64,000 nt of DNA from Campylobacter subantarcticus LMG 24377. Its GTDB lineage: Bacteria; Campylobacterota; Campylobacteria; Campylobacterales; Campylobacteraceae. Shown here in pieces: positions 28,084 through 37,700 of this stretch. Under the pieces are notes generated by a model, which was not told the origin of the DNA, ran no database searches, and worked only from the letters and a program-made list of their open reading frames with translations. Every line of letters starts with the position of its first letter. Positions within the stretch are counted from its first letter, which is position 1. Position numbers and translations under genes: made by a program. The stretch is taken from contig NZ_CP007773.1 of the NCBI RefSeq assembly GCF_000816305.1, forward strand, positions 992,001 through 1,056,000. Direction: 5' to 3'.

Positions 28084-29371
28084 GAATTTTCCTTAAATTT
28101 TTAGTCATTTTATGATAACTAAGACTCCAATATTTATCGCTTTTTTCTCCTGCTAAAACATTAAAATAAAATTCATTTCTATCTTTTTGATATTCTTGTG
28201 AGATATTACCATAATCATATTTATGATAAAGCATTCTTGAAATCATTTCATCTTTAGGTATAAAAATAAAAGGATAAAATTTACTCACACTAAAATTATT
28301 GTATTTCTGACTCAAATCTAAATCTTGTATCGCAATAACTTCATAATCATTACTCGCTTTTAAAAGTTTAATTTGTCTATCTTTTCTATCGAAATAAATC
28401 AATTCAAAATCGCCTTTTATGCTTGTATTAAATTTTTTAGTGATAGATTCCAAACAAAAATCTAATTTATTATATATACTTTTAAGTTGAGAGATTTCAT
28501 TATAAAATTTTTTAATACTTTCATAATATCTTTGATTTTCTATATCTTTTTTACAAAAAGTTTGTGTTTTCTTTTCTAAATTTTCCTGATTTACATAACA
28601 TATATAATTATTATCTAGCATAGATCTAGTCCAAGTAATAAAAGCTCTTGCGCCTTTTACACTTTGTAAATTATCATCAATGTTTTGAAATTTCAAAAAG
28701 ATAGAGTGAAGAGATTTGATCAATCCAAAGATATCTATCAAATTTCCAGGCACTTTATATTTATCATCAATAAGCTCTATTCCTATATCAGAAAGTTTTT
28801 GAATAACCCAAGTAACGCAATTATTTTCAAGAAGCTTATAGGTAAATTCTTCATTGATTGGCTTTTCGCTATTAGGTGTGATTTCTTTTGTAGTATTAAA
28901 ATCATTTTTAATATTTACAAGTAAGCTTTCATATTGTTCTTTAGAAAGTTCTAAAGAACAGCGATTAGAAGGTTTGAAAGTTTGGGGGCTTCTTAGTTTT
29001 TTAATAATATAACAATTTTTATCAATATTGTTATCTAATACATATTGGTTATTGTTAAATACTTTACCAGGAGATCCTATAAGAGATTCTGCAACATTAG
29101 CAATTCCAGTTCCAAAACCCCAAAAACCACCATTGAGTTCTTTAGACTCTTTAACTTCATACCATTTTTGATCTATCATGTCCCATTCTTTGTTTTTAAG
29201 ACATTCTTGTCTTAATGTTTCATCTATTTTATCTAACTCATCAGGACTTTTATCTTTAGTAAGTCCTAAGAAAGCGTGAGTGAAATCTTCTCTTTGCCAG
29301 TAACACTGATTTTTAAAATCCAAAAAACATTCCACCAATGGATCAATATAAATCGTAACATAATATTTCAT
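28073..29371 (-). CDS. putative Cys/His hydrolase effector (permuted papain-like), module B
   Basis: 432 aa, no signal peptide. The N-terminal domain has a His in DFTHAFLGLTKD (His32) and, after a long insertion, LLENNCVTWVIQKLSDIGIEL with Cys at about 185. The order His-then-Cys with a hydrophobic helix after NNC-x-x-W is typical of permuted papain/NlpC-like hydrolases that cleave peptidoglycan or lipid amides; this is a motif reading, not a database match. The C-terminal ~200 residues are unassigned. It occupies the effector slot held by the lipase in modules A and C. The upstream membrane-protein gene overlaps it by ATGA and the downstream PAAR head starts within its last codons. Truncated copies lie at 29883-30005 and 30413-30679. 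Confidence 0.7.
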   Translation of the reverse strand: MKYYVTIYIDPLVECFLDFKNQCYWQREDFTHAFLGLTKDKSPDELDKIDETLRQECLKNKEWDMIDQKWYEVKESKELNGGFWGFGTGIANVAESLIGSPGKVFNNNQYVLDNNIDKNCYIIKKLRSPQTFKPSNRCSLELSKEQYESLLVNIKNDFNTTKEITPNSEKPINEEFTYKLLENNCVTWVIQKLSDIGIELIDDKYKVPGNLIDIFGLIKSLHSIFLKFQNIDDNLQSVKGARAFITWTRSMLDNNYICYVNQENLEKKTQTFCKKDIENQRYYESIKKFYNEISQLKSIYNKLDFCLESITKKFNTSIKGDFELIYFDRKDRQIKLLKASNDYEVIAIQDLDLSQKYNNFSVSKFYPFIFIPKDEMISRMLYHKYDYGNISQEYQKDRNEFYFNVLAGEKSDKYWSLSYHKMTKNLRKIHVS

Positions 29372-29805
29372 TTATAAAATCCTCCTAATAACTCAAATAT
29401 ATATACCATAGCCACTAAAAAAATATATCCACATAAAAAAGTTATTAAAATTCTCCAAGCTCTTAAAAAGATAAAAATTATAGGTGCAAAAATAAAAAAT
29501 AAAATTTTAAAATTATAGATAAACTCATGATATTTCATATATATAAATATTAATATCACAAGCAACAATAATGCAAAAAAATTTTTAATATAAAGCATAT
29601 TCAATATAAAAATAAATAGCATAAAAAATAAAATAGTGAATTGATCATAATTGTTACTGATATAAAAATATACCATAGGAATGATAAAAATCCCTACACT
29701 ACATACAAACCAAGCAATTTGTCCGCTTGATATATTGTCTATTCCTTTGCTTTCTAGTTTTGCTTTGAGTTTAGAATAAATAGGAATTTGCAAATTTACT
29801 CCTAA
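29122..29805. repeat. 684-bp repeat: hydrolase start plus membrane protein, copy 1
   Basis: Matches 30430-31113 at an offset of 1308 bases. It covers the first ~83 codons of the hydrolase gene and the whole preceding membrane-protein gene with its ribosome-binding site. Confidence 0.9.
29368..29793 (-). CDS. multi-pass membrane protein, putative hydrolase immunity
   Basis: 141 aa with a short cytoplasmic-like N-terminus (MQIPIYSKLKAKLESKG) and four to five hydrophobic segments. The start is TTG at 29793, chosen because a strong AGGAG lies six bases upstream and no ATG is available. The stop overlaps the hydrolase ATG (ATGA). An identical copy is at 30676-31101. Immunity-before-effector is the rule in this array, so it is the likely antidote of the hydrolase; no family is recognised. 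Confidence 0.7.
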   Translation of the reverse strand: MQIPIYSKLKAKLESKGIDNISSGQIAWFVCSVGIFIIPMVYFYISNNYDQFTILFFMLFIFILNMLYIKNFFALLLLVILIFIYMKYHEFIYNFKILFFIFAPIIFIFLRAWRILITFLCGYIFLVAMVYIFELLGGFYK

Positions 29806-29882
29806 TATAGATAAATTGTTTTATTATAACCAATCTACTTGATACTTTTAATTAATTTAAATTCTTTGTTTTTAAGATATTC

Positions 29883-30005
29883 TTATCTTAATGTTTCATC
29901 TATTTTATCTAACTCATCAAGACTTTTATCTTTGGTAAGTCCTAAAAAGGCGTGAGGAATGTTCCAATCCATAGGGTGGATATAAATCGTTGCGTAGTAC
30001 TTCAT
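29883..30005 (-). pseudogene. truncated hydrolase start
   Basis: ATG at 30005 overlaps the TGA of the 113 aa membrane-protein gene (ATGA). It encodes MKYYATIYIHPMDWNIPHAF then LGLTKDKSLDELDKIDETLR and a stop; the intact hydrolase has the same opening and the same His-containing HAFLGLTKDKS. The rest of the enzyme has been deleted. Bases 29806-29882 hold further decayed sequence only. Confidence 0.85.
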
Positions 30006-30343
30006 TTATAAAACCCTCTATTTGCTAACCAATAAGCTAAATACCACCAAAAACTATTTGCAAATGCAAATACTATCCAAAAACTTAATTTATGAATTTT
30101 ATATTTTATAATGTTTCTCTTTTCTAATAAAAACCAAATAGTAAAAAATGCAATATGACACAATGTAAAAAGCAAGGCATAGTCGCCAAATCCATTTAAA
30201 ATATCCATATTTATTCCTATTAAATAAATAAATCTGATAAAATAAATAATAGGTAAAAAAAATATGAAATAAGATATTATAGTCAATCCGCAACAAGCGA
30301 AACAATCTAATACAAATTTAGCAAAATTAAATTTGTTATTCAT
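30002..30343 (-). CDS. small membrane protein, putative orphan immunity
   Basis: 113 aa with three hydrophobic segments (about residues 15-40, 50-70 and 85-105). It is unlike the 141 aa membrane protein next to it, but sits in the same relation to a hydrolase start (ATGA overlap with the remnant at 29883-30005). This suggests an antidote to a different hydrolase variant whose gene has been lost. No family recognised. An alternative overlapping frame at 30099-30305 is rejected as a shadow. Confidence 0.65.
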   Translation of the reverse strand: MNNKFNFAKFVLDCFACCGLTIISYFIFFLPIIYFIRFIYLIGINMDILNGFGDYALLFTLCHIAFFTIWFLLEKRNIIKYKIHKLSFWIVFAFANSFWWYLAYWLANRGFYK

Positions 30344-30412
30344 AGATATTCCCTTACTATATATTGATTATTTTTTAACATCTTATTGCTTGTAACATTA
30401 ACAGAATTCATT

Positions 30413-30679
30413 TTAATTCCAAAGCCCAAAAAAACCACCATTGAGTTCTTTAGACTCTTTAACTTCATACCATTTTTGATCTATCATGTCCCATTCTTTG
30501 TTTTTAAGACATTCTTGTCTTAATGTTTCATCTATTTTATCTAACTCATCAGGACTTTTATCTTTAGTAAGTCCTAAGAAAGCGTGAGTGAAATCTTCTC
30601 TTTGCCAGTAACACTGATTTTTAAAATCCAAAAAACATTCCACCAATGGATCAATATAAATCGTAACATAATATTTCAT
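30413..30679 (-). pseudogene. truncated hydrolase, first ~84 codons retained
   Basis: 88-codon frame whose first ~83 codons are identical to the hydrolase at 28073-29371, ending after NGGF. No catalytic Cys region remains. The start overlaps the upstream 141 aa membrane-protein gene by ATGA. Bases 30344-30412 between this and the 113 aa gene show nothing else. Confidence 0.85.
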
Positions 30680-31113
30680 TTATAAAATCCTCCTAATAAC
30701 TCAAATATATATACCATAGCCACTAAAAAAATATATCCACATAAAAAAGTTATTAAAATTCTCCAAGCTCTTAAAAAGATAAAAATTATAGGTGCAAAAA
30801 TAAAAAATAAAATTTTAAAATTATAGATAAACTCATGATATTTCATATATATAAATATTAATATCACAAGCAACAATAATGCAAAAAAATTTTTAATATA
30901 AAGCATATTCAATATAAAAATAAATAGCATAAAAAATAAAATAGTGAATTGATCATAATTGTTACTGATATAAAAATATACCATAGGAATGATAAAAATC
31001 CCTACACTACATACAAACCAAGCAATTTGTCCGCTTGATATATTGTCTATTCCTTTGCTTTCTAGTTTTGCTTTGAGTTTAGAATAAATAGGAATTTGCA
31101 AATTTACTCCTAA
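30430..31113. repeat. 684-bp repeat: hydrolase start plus membrane protein, copy 2
   Basis: Partner of 29122-29805 (offset 1308). Confidence 0.9.
30676..31101 (-). CDS. multi-pass membrane protein, second copy, putative immunity
   Basis: Identical 141-codon copy of the 29368-29793 gene, including the TTG start at 31101 and AGGAG ribosome-binding motif. The frame stays open upstream to 31266, producing a 196-codon fusion with lipase-derived residues (NTTSGFSATLFYDKEKDKF), but the conserved internal start makes translation from 31101 more likely. Its effector partner is the truncated hydrolase at 30413-30679, so it is an orphan or a spare copy. Confidence 0.65.
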   Translation of the reverse strand: MQIPIYSKLKAKLESKGIDNISSGQIAWFVCSVGIFIIPMVYFYISNNYDQFTILFFMLFIFILNMLYIKNFFALLLLVILIFIYMKYHEFIYNFKILFFIFAPIIFIFLRAWRILITFLCGYIFLVAMVYIFELLGGFYK

Positions 31114-31595
31114 AAATTTATCTTTTTCTTTATCATAAAATAAAGTAGCACTAAAGCCACTTGTAGTGTTGGGCTGATGTTTTAAAAGTTTAAATCTATT
31201 TACAAAATCAATAGTTCTTTTACTCAGTGCATCATTTAATCCTACCCTACTAATATCATTATCCAATGTTATTTCTTTACTATCAAAACAAGTATTTATA
31301 AGAGAAATACAATATTTAGATTCTATTTAACTATTTTATTTTGTTCAAAACGAGCTCGTATAGCATAAGCATAAGCTGTGTTTGTATTTTTAGGTTTTAC
31401 AATATCTTCCCCTTTACTATTTTTCATAACAATATATTGCTTTAATTTATCACCAAAAGTAAGTTTATCTGCTTTATAAATATTATTCTTTTCATCTTGC
31501 TCTATATTTTCCCAAACATATTACAACATCGCATAACTAGCATCTGCTATATCAGCATAGTCTTTGATTTGAGAAATAAGTTCTTTAGGATTCAT
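31102..31595 (-). pseudogene. broken lipase gene start (module B)
   Basis: The ATG at 31595 shares a base with the lipoprotein TGA (TGATG). It opens MNPKELISQIKDYADIADAS followed by YAML and TAA. Further lipase-like sequence continues with another stop and a frame change (around 31320-31330) up to HQPNTTSGFSATLFYDKEKD, which corresponds to the region just before the FVVGFRGTEG of intact lipases. The catalytic part is missing. The 31142-31595 part is identical to 42531-42984. Confidence 0.8.
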
Positions 31596-32263
31596 CAGTA
31601 ACTTTGTCCTGTATATTTTTCATCACTTTTTATAAATTTATTATTAGTAAAATAATGAAAAGATCCTCCTCCTGCACTTTTACGACTAATGCTAGAAAAG
31701 CTAAATCCTCTTCCTTCATCTCCAAATAATCCATAGCTTTTTACTTTATAATCTATCATAGTAGCAAAAACAACAGGATATTTTCTACCCTCACACACAT
31801 AATAAGTTGTCATACCTAAATAAGGTCTTAATTTTTTATAGTTTTCTTCACCCATATATGCTTTAAATTGATCTTCATAGTATGCAAATTCGGGTTTATT
31901 ATCGAAGTTAAAATCATAGTCAGGATCATCTACATCATAATTATAATCATTACGATAATATTTACAACCATTAGAAAGGACTTGAGGGAATTTTTTTTCT
32001 ACATCATACTTTTTAATATTAGCTCTTAACTCTTCATCAGAAGCAGATATATTATTAATCCATTGATTATATTCTTTTATCTTTCTTTCATTTTCCAATA
32101 TCTCTTCTCTTATTTTTTTATCAAAAATATAAATTCCACCATAATTACTTGCAAGAGTTTCTAATTCACTTGCTTTATTTTCTTTAAAAGCACATGCACC
32201 TAAAGATACTAAAGAAAACAAGCTTAGAATTATCATTGTGATTTTCATTTGATACTCCTTTTT
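31142..32263. repeat. 1122-bp identical repeat: lipoprotein plus broken lipase, copy in module B
   Basis: Matches 42531-43652 at an offset of 11389 bases with no difference that I saw. Confidence 0.9.
31595..32248 (-). CDS. lipoprotein, putative lipase immunity (module B copy)
   Basis: 217 aa with a lipoprotein signal peptide: MKITM, a hydrophobic segment and lipobox LGAC with Cys19 as the lipidated residue. The mature part is acidic and Tyr/Asp-rich (YRNDYNYDVDDPDYDF around residues 98-113) with two possible disulfide cysteines (NGCKYY and YYVCEGR). It is identical to the 42984-43637 product. The TGA overlaps the start codon of a lipase gene (TGATG), now broken. Periplasmic lipoproteins are known antidotes to T6SS phospholipases, so an immunity role is a reasonable inference. 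Ribosome-binding motif AAGGAG lies upstream of ATG 32248. Confidence 0.75.
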   Translation of the reverse strand: MKITMIILSLFSLVSLGACAFKENKASELETLASNYGGIYIFDKKIREEILENERKIKEYNQWINNISASDEELRANIKKYDVEKKFPQVLSNGCKYYRNDYNYDVDDPDYDFNFDNKPEFAYYEDQFKAYMGEENYKKLRPYLGMTTYYVCEGRKYPVVFATMIDYKVKSYGLFGDEGRGFSFSSISRKSAGGGSFHYFTNNKFIKSDEKYTGQSY

Positions 32264-32285
32264 AAAGTATATTATTTCAAATACC

Positions 32286-32475
32286 TTAGTATAAATAAAA
32301 TTTAGTTTTTATATTTAGCATACCACTAAAACCTTTTTCATCATTCTCATCGATTAAATCAAGCATAGCATAACTAGCATCTGCTATATCAGCATAGTCT
32401 TTGATTTGGGTAATAAGTTCTTTAGGATTCATCAGTAACTTTGTCCTGTATATTTTTCATCACTTTTTATAAATT
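32286..32475 (-). pseudogene. lipoprotein tail plus lipase start remnant (5' edge of module B)
   Basis: 32430-32475 encodes the C-terminus of the lipoprotein (FIKSDEKYTGQSY, TGA). The overlapping ATG at 32432 opens MNPKELITQIKDYADIADAS and stops after 48 codons at 32286. It is the same arrangement as at 17909-18075. Bases 32476-32573 repeat the non-coding flank at 18076-18172 and join it to the next module's ~270 aa gene. Confidence 0.8.
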
Positions 32476-32573
32476 TTAGCAATAAAATATAATGTATGAA
32501 TACAAACACTTTATTAAAGATGGTTTTTAAAGGCTTGATTAATAAACCACACACTTACTACTTTCTACCTACC

Positions 32574-33395
32574 TTACTTCAACCTCATATTCATAATCAT
32601 ATTAGATAAAAAGATACTATCTTTATCAAAGCTTTTTAAGTTATATTCTAGTTTTAAGTTTCTTTTTTGTATATCTTGCATTAAAGTTGAAAGATTGTAT
32701 AAACTTAAACTCTCTAATATATTTACAAGTTCTATCTTACTTAAAGTATTAAAATCATTTAATAGTCTAAGATAACTACTTATAATAGAAGAAGTGTTAA
32801 TACCATTGAATAAAATTTGATTTTTTATATCTTCTTTAATAAAAAATTGATTATCTTTTATATACAAATAAGTTTTAAGGTGATGATTACTTAATATTTG
32901 ATTATAAAAACTTAAAAGGCTTTCTTTACTATTTAAATCTATAAAATTTAAAAATATATTTTCTTTTAATAATGCTTCTTGTAATTCTTTTAAGTTTTTA
33001 AAAGCTTGATTTATTCTAGAACTATTTTTTAAAGCATAAATGATATTATCATCTTTAGAAATTGTTCTATTAATATTATATTGCAATAAAGGGTTTTTAT
33101 AATATGTATCACTATTGATTAAGATATTGATATAAAAAGATTCTTTTATATTAGTATGCTTTTTAATATGTAAAAATTCTAAAATATTTAAAAAAGCATT
33201 AGGTATGTAAAATTGATCTAAACTAAGTTGCAAAAAATGATTCATATTATGCATAGAAAAAATATCATTATCTTTAATCAAATTATCTTTATTTAGATTA
33301 AATAACATAACCCCACCAAAACCCAATAAGCTTAAATTTTTTAAATTCTCTAAAGCTTTTCTTTTTTCTAAATCAATTTGAAGTATTTTTTGCAT
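32574..33395 (-). CDS. ~270 aa module-end protein, unknown function (module C)
   Basis: 273 aa homologue of the 18173-18985 product, identical over most of its length but with a different segment near the C-terminus (DIQKRNLKLEYNLKSFDK). The six-A run near residue 190 that is shortened in module A is intact here. The upstream context differs from A and B: no micro-ORF is present, and the ribosome-binding motif is AAAGGAC. Function unknown. Confidence 0.8.
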   Translation of the reverse strand: MQKILQIDLEKRKALENLKNLSLLGFGGVMLFNLNKDNLIKDNDIFSMHNMNHFLQLSLDQFYIPNAFLNILEFLHIKKHTNIKESFYINILINSDTYYKNPLLQYNINRTISKDDNIIYALKNSSRINQAFKNLKELQEALLKENIFLNFIDLNSKESLLSFYNQILSNHHLKTYLYIKDNQFFIKEDIKNQILFNGINTSSIISSYLRLLNDFNTLSKIELVNILESLSLYNLSTLMQDIQKRNLKLEYNLKSFDKDSIFLSNMIMNMRLK

Positions 33396-33448
33396 TGTTT
33401 GTCCTTTTATTTTAATTTTACTTTAAATATTTTTTTGTTTTGATTAAA

Positions 33449-34744
33449 TTACTCTTTTATATTATGCTCTTTAGCATAAGCTAGTATTTTAGCTCGAAGT
33501 TCTTGCGGAAAATTATATCTATATATGGCAGGAATTCTTGGATCAAGGAGTCTATCAAGTTTATGTCTTTTATAATACCATTCTAGTTTTTCGGGGGTAA
33601 AATATCTTGGTGCATTAGGATAGCCTTGAGGTGGAGTTAGGGCTGCTAGTTTGGCAGTTAAAATCATAGAATCTATTTTTAATTGTGCATCATTCCAATC
33701 ATTTGGAATATCATAACCATAAGCATTAATCATACCATTAGAATACCCATCCATATAACGATCAAATTCTCTTCTGCTTTCATAAGTAGAATCTACATCC
33801 CTTGGATCTTTTAATTTACCCTCAACCACATCACTTCTTAAGGCTTTATATATATCTCCAAATTCATCTTCAGAAATTTGATATTCATTATAATCAATCA
33901 CCCAATCTACTCCCATAATCTCATCTATAAAAGGAAGCATACCAAATTCATCAGGTTTTAAAGTCTTAGCTAAGGTTTTAATCTCTTGTTCTCTTAAAGG
34001 ATTTTTATGCACTCCTACTAAACCGCTTCCTACAGCAATATCTGCATAACCATAAATAGCACCTAATAAATTAGGTTTATCTAATATACTACTTCCTCCA
34101 CTTAATTGTATATAAAGTATAGTAGCTTGGATAAATCTTGCATTAAAACCATTTTGAGACATATCATTAGCTAGATATTTATAATCACCTAATATTCCTG
34201 CTGCCATACCCCATTCATTATGAAATAAACTTGATCTTAGATTATGTTTATTATCATCTACTATTCTATATAATTTTTCATATTTAGGATCTACATTTCC
34301 TTTTTCATCTACAGCTCCTATAGCTTCATAAGGTATATCTATAACAGTACTTCTTAATCCACTTCTTATAACTAAATACTTATATCTTTCTCTTTTAGTT
34401 TTTAAAGATTTATAATAAGCTTTTTCTGCTTTAGTCCAAGGAGCTATAGCTCCTTTTATAGGATCTTTTAAATAAATACTTTGCCAATCTTTAAACTCAA
34501 GCAAAGTAGAACTTTGCCCTGTGTAAAGATTAGGATCTAAATATCTAGGTTGATAGTCTTTGTAAAGAGAGTTTCTTAATATACGATCAGCTTCAAACAA
34601 AGCTTTAGAATATTCTTGGGTGTATTTGCCTACTTCACGCCCATCTTTTCTTTTATCAAATATAATTTGATTTGTATTTTTATCAACTTCTAATATAAGT
34701 CCATTAGAAGTATAAATCTCGTAAATATCTTTATTACCACTCAT
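33449..34744 (-). CDS. ~430 aa conserved module protein (module C)
   Basis: 431 aa, the most diverged member of the family. The block YQPRYLDPNLYTGQSSTLLE to VIDIPYEA is the same as in the A/B copies. The middle (about 150-260) and much of the C-terminal half differ, though the framework residues (EFGMLPF, DPRIPAIYRYNFP) are kept. It lies 10 bases downstream of the 1160 aa gene. It differs together with the diverged giant protein, which suggests the two interact. Function unknown. Confidence 0.75.
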   Translation of the reverse strand: MSGNKDIYEIYTSNGLILEVDKNTNQIIFDKRKDGREVGKYTQEYSKALFEADRILRNSLYKDYQPRYLDPNLYTGQSSTLLEFKDWQSIYLKDPIKGAIAPWTKAEKAYYKSLKTKRERYKYLVIRSGLRSTVIDIPYEAIGAVDEKGNVDPKYEKLYRIVDDNKHNLRSSLFHNEWGMAAGILGDYKYLANDMSQNGFNARFIQATILYIQLSGGSSILDKPNLLGAIYGYADIAVGSGLVGVHKNPLREQEIKTLAKTLKPDEFGMLPFIDEIMGVDWVIDYNEYQISEDEFGDIYKALRSDVVEGKLKDPRDVDSTYESRREFDRYMDGYSNGMINAYGYDIPNDWNDAQLKIDSMILTAKLAALTPPQGYPNAPRYFTPEKLEWYYKRHKLDRLLDPRIPAIYRYNFPQELRAKILAYAKEHNIKE

Positions 34745-34754
34745 TTTTATCCTT

Positions 34755-37700
34755 TCATCCTATATACAAACCATCTTCCATGATTATAGTAGTAGCTAGT
34801 CTGCCTATGAATTTGTTGGAATAATCTTGTATTTTATTAATATCATTAAAATCTTCTTTATCTTTTCTTCTATTTCTTTCATTATCAACATCTTTATTAT
34901 TTACCCCCTTATACATCACTTCTAAATTATGTTGCCCTATGGCTTCTAAATTTTCCATTAATCTTCTTGCTTTTTGCCTATCTTCTATAAACTTACCCTT
35001 TTCATCTTGAGTAGTATTATAAATACCATTTGCATATTCATATAAAATTTGTATAGCATCATTATAAGCTAAGATAGGGTGTTGTTTTATCACTGGGTGT
35101 TGTGTTTTATACTCTTCTTTTCTTTGAAAATGCTCTAGCTTATATATATTACAATTTCTAAGTTCTATATTGTTTTCTTCAAAAAATTCCTTATCATTTA
35201 AGATGTATTTGCCCTCATTAATTTTATCTTCCTTAGAAGCACTTCTTTTCTCATCTAAAATAATATAAGATAAAAGTCTTTTTAAGACAAATTCCCTAGC
35301 TTTGCTTGAAGTCGTAGCACAAGCAATACTAGGATAATAATTAAGCCCACCTGTGCATAATAAAGAACCAAAAATAAACTCAGATAAATCAAAACTCATA
35401 AATCTAGAATTTATCAATAAAGGATAGGTTAAGTATTCTTCTTTTTTTACAGCTAAAGGAAAATCGTAATTGTAAGTAAATTTTTCATACATTAGTTTTT
35501 CATATAAAATTTTTAACCTTTCATAATTTGTAGGCAAAAGTGTATCGATAAAAGATCCTGCTAAATTTTTTAACACATCCGCACTTAAATTTTTACTTAC
35601 TTTAATAGAAAAATCAATAGCTAATTGTTTTTTTACTTTTGATATCAAATGAATTTGCTTAGCTTTATCCAATCTTGAAAAACTCTTTGACTTTTTCAAC
35701 TCGCTTGCATATTCTAATTGATTAAAATAATAATAATTTGTTCCTATTTGATATAAAAAAAGCTTATTGAGTGGCTTTTTACTTTTTGGATTAATTTTTA
35801 TAAAATGTCCTTTAGGATTAAGTGCATAAAATATCCCTAGTTCTTTAAAAAAATGTGCTTTAAAACTAGAAAATAATTTATTACCATAATGCTTTTTATC
35901 AAAGCTTGAATTTATAAAAAATAAAATCATTTTTTTAAAAAAATCAGGCTGGCTCATAAAAAATTCTGCAAAAGGAAAAAGTTGCTTAATGATATTAAAA
36001 AAAGTGATATCTATGGATAATTTTGCAAGTTCATTATCAAGCATAATTTCTTGAATACTTTTATCTAAATCTTTTTTCAAAGGAAGAGTTTTGTCTGTTT
36101 GTGTATTTTCTTTAAATTCAATTTCCTCATCAAAACTTTCATTTAAGGTTTTTAAAAAATTCACATAAGTTTGATCTTCTTCTTTAAAATCATTTTCAAA
36201 CATAGCTTTGGCTAATTCATCTAAATAGATAATTTCATCTTCTTTTTTATTTTTATTTAATTCTTTAGATAAAAAGATGTAAATTTTTTTATCATTATCA
36301 TAAAAATAAATGTCATCAGGGATAAATGAAATATACTCATTAAAATAATTTGGTATTTTAATCTTTTGGTAATTAAGTGAAATTTCTTTATCACCATAAT
36401 CTAAATTTGGAATTACAATATTTTTAACACCAAGAGAATATTCTTGTGTAAAAGCTAAGTCTTTTTGTAAAACATACAAAGTCAAAGTCAATAAAACAAC
36501 CGTTAAAGGTGAGTATTTCTTAAAATCTACATTTTCATATGTTTTGGATATTGATGACTCTAACTCAAGAAAAAATTGCATTTGATCATAATAAGAATTG
36601 ATATTATCTAAATAATTATTAAAAAGCCCGATATATTCTTTTACTTTTTCTTTTTCTTTTTCGCTAATTTCTTCCAGTTCTTTGGGTAGTTTAAAAAAGC
36701 CATCAATATAAGCAAAATCTTGTTCAACTGATTGTTTTACATTCTCTAATAAATCAAATATCAACCGAGAATATGGTTGATTATAAAAATTAAAATACCT
36801 TTTATATTTTTGATAAATCTGTCCATCAAGTTTCACAAAAGGACAAAGCTGCAATACAAAATCATCTTCCTTTTTAACATCTCTTTCTATAAAATAAGAA
36901 CCATAATCTCTTTTACTAGGAAATTGCTCTTTTAATCCAAGTTTTTCATTTTTTGTAAGAGCTTTAGGACGATTTTTTATTATTGCTCCTAATTTTTTTT
37001 GATACAAATCTTCACAAAGTGCTGCATTGTTAAGCTGTGGTGGATTAGTAATAAACAAATAATTTTTACCCATTTTGGTTGTATTGATTTGATCAGTATT
37101 TTGTTTATCTAGTATCATTTCCACTAGTATGGAAGAATTTAAATCAGGATATTCTGCATAAAAGAAATGATTAAGTTCAGAGATATTTGAATTGATTGCT
37201 TTTTTTAATGTTGTATCAAAATTTTTTAAACTAGAATTAATCAAAAGCGTATTATTTAATTTTTCGTTTTCAATTTTTGGATTGTTTTCTAAAAAATGAT
37301 CAAAAATACCTTGAAATTCTTCATCTAAAATAACTTTATAAAAACTATTTTTATAAAGACTAATAGAAGGCACATTAGAATAAGACGAAAAATCTAATAA
37401 TACTTTATCATCTATAATCAATACATCAGATAAAATTTCTTCATTGCACAAAGCAATAATAGGATAAAGTTTACTAGTAATAAGCTCTAAAAGTGGATAA
37501 GCAAAATCATAATAATATTTTTGCTCCTTATACTCTTGATACTCAGCAGAAGAATTATAAGCTTCAAATAATGTATTTACAACAAAAACATAAGGATTTT
37601 TTTTAACTAAAGAGATAGGTTTTTTAAGATTAGTTACAGAATCTAATATATTAATAAAAAATTTTGCTATAGCTCTAATAATTTGCTTATATTCATCATC

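Noticed and set aside
30099-30305. 68-codon frame overlapping the 113 aa membrane protein on the same strand
   Set aside because: It overlaps in another frame; the longer gene has the coupled overlap with the hydrolase remnant and a coherent membrane topology.
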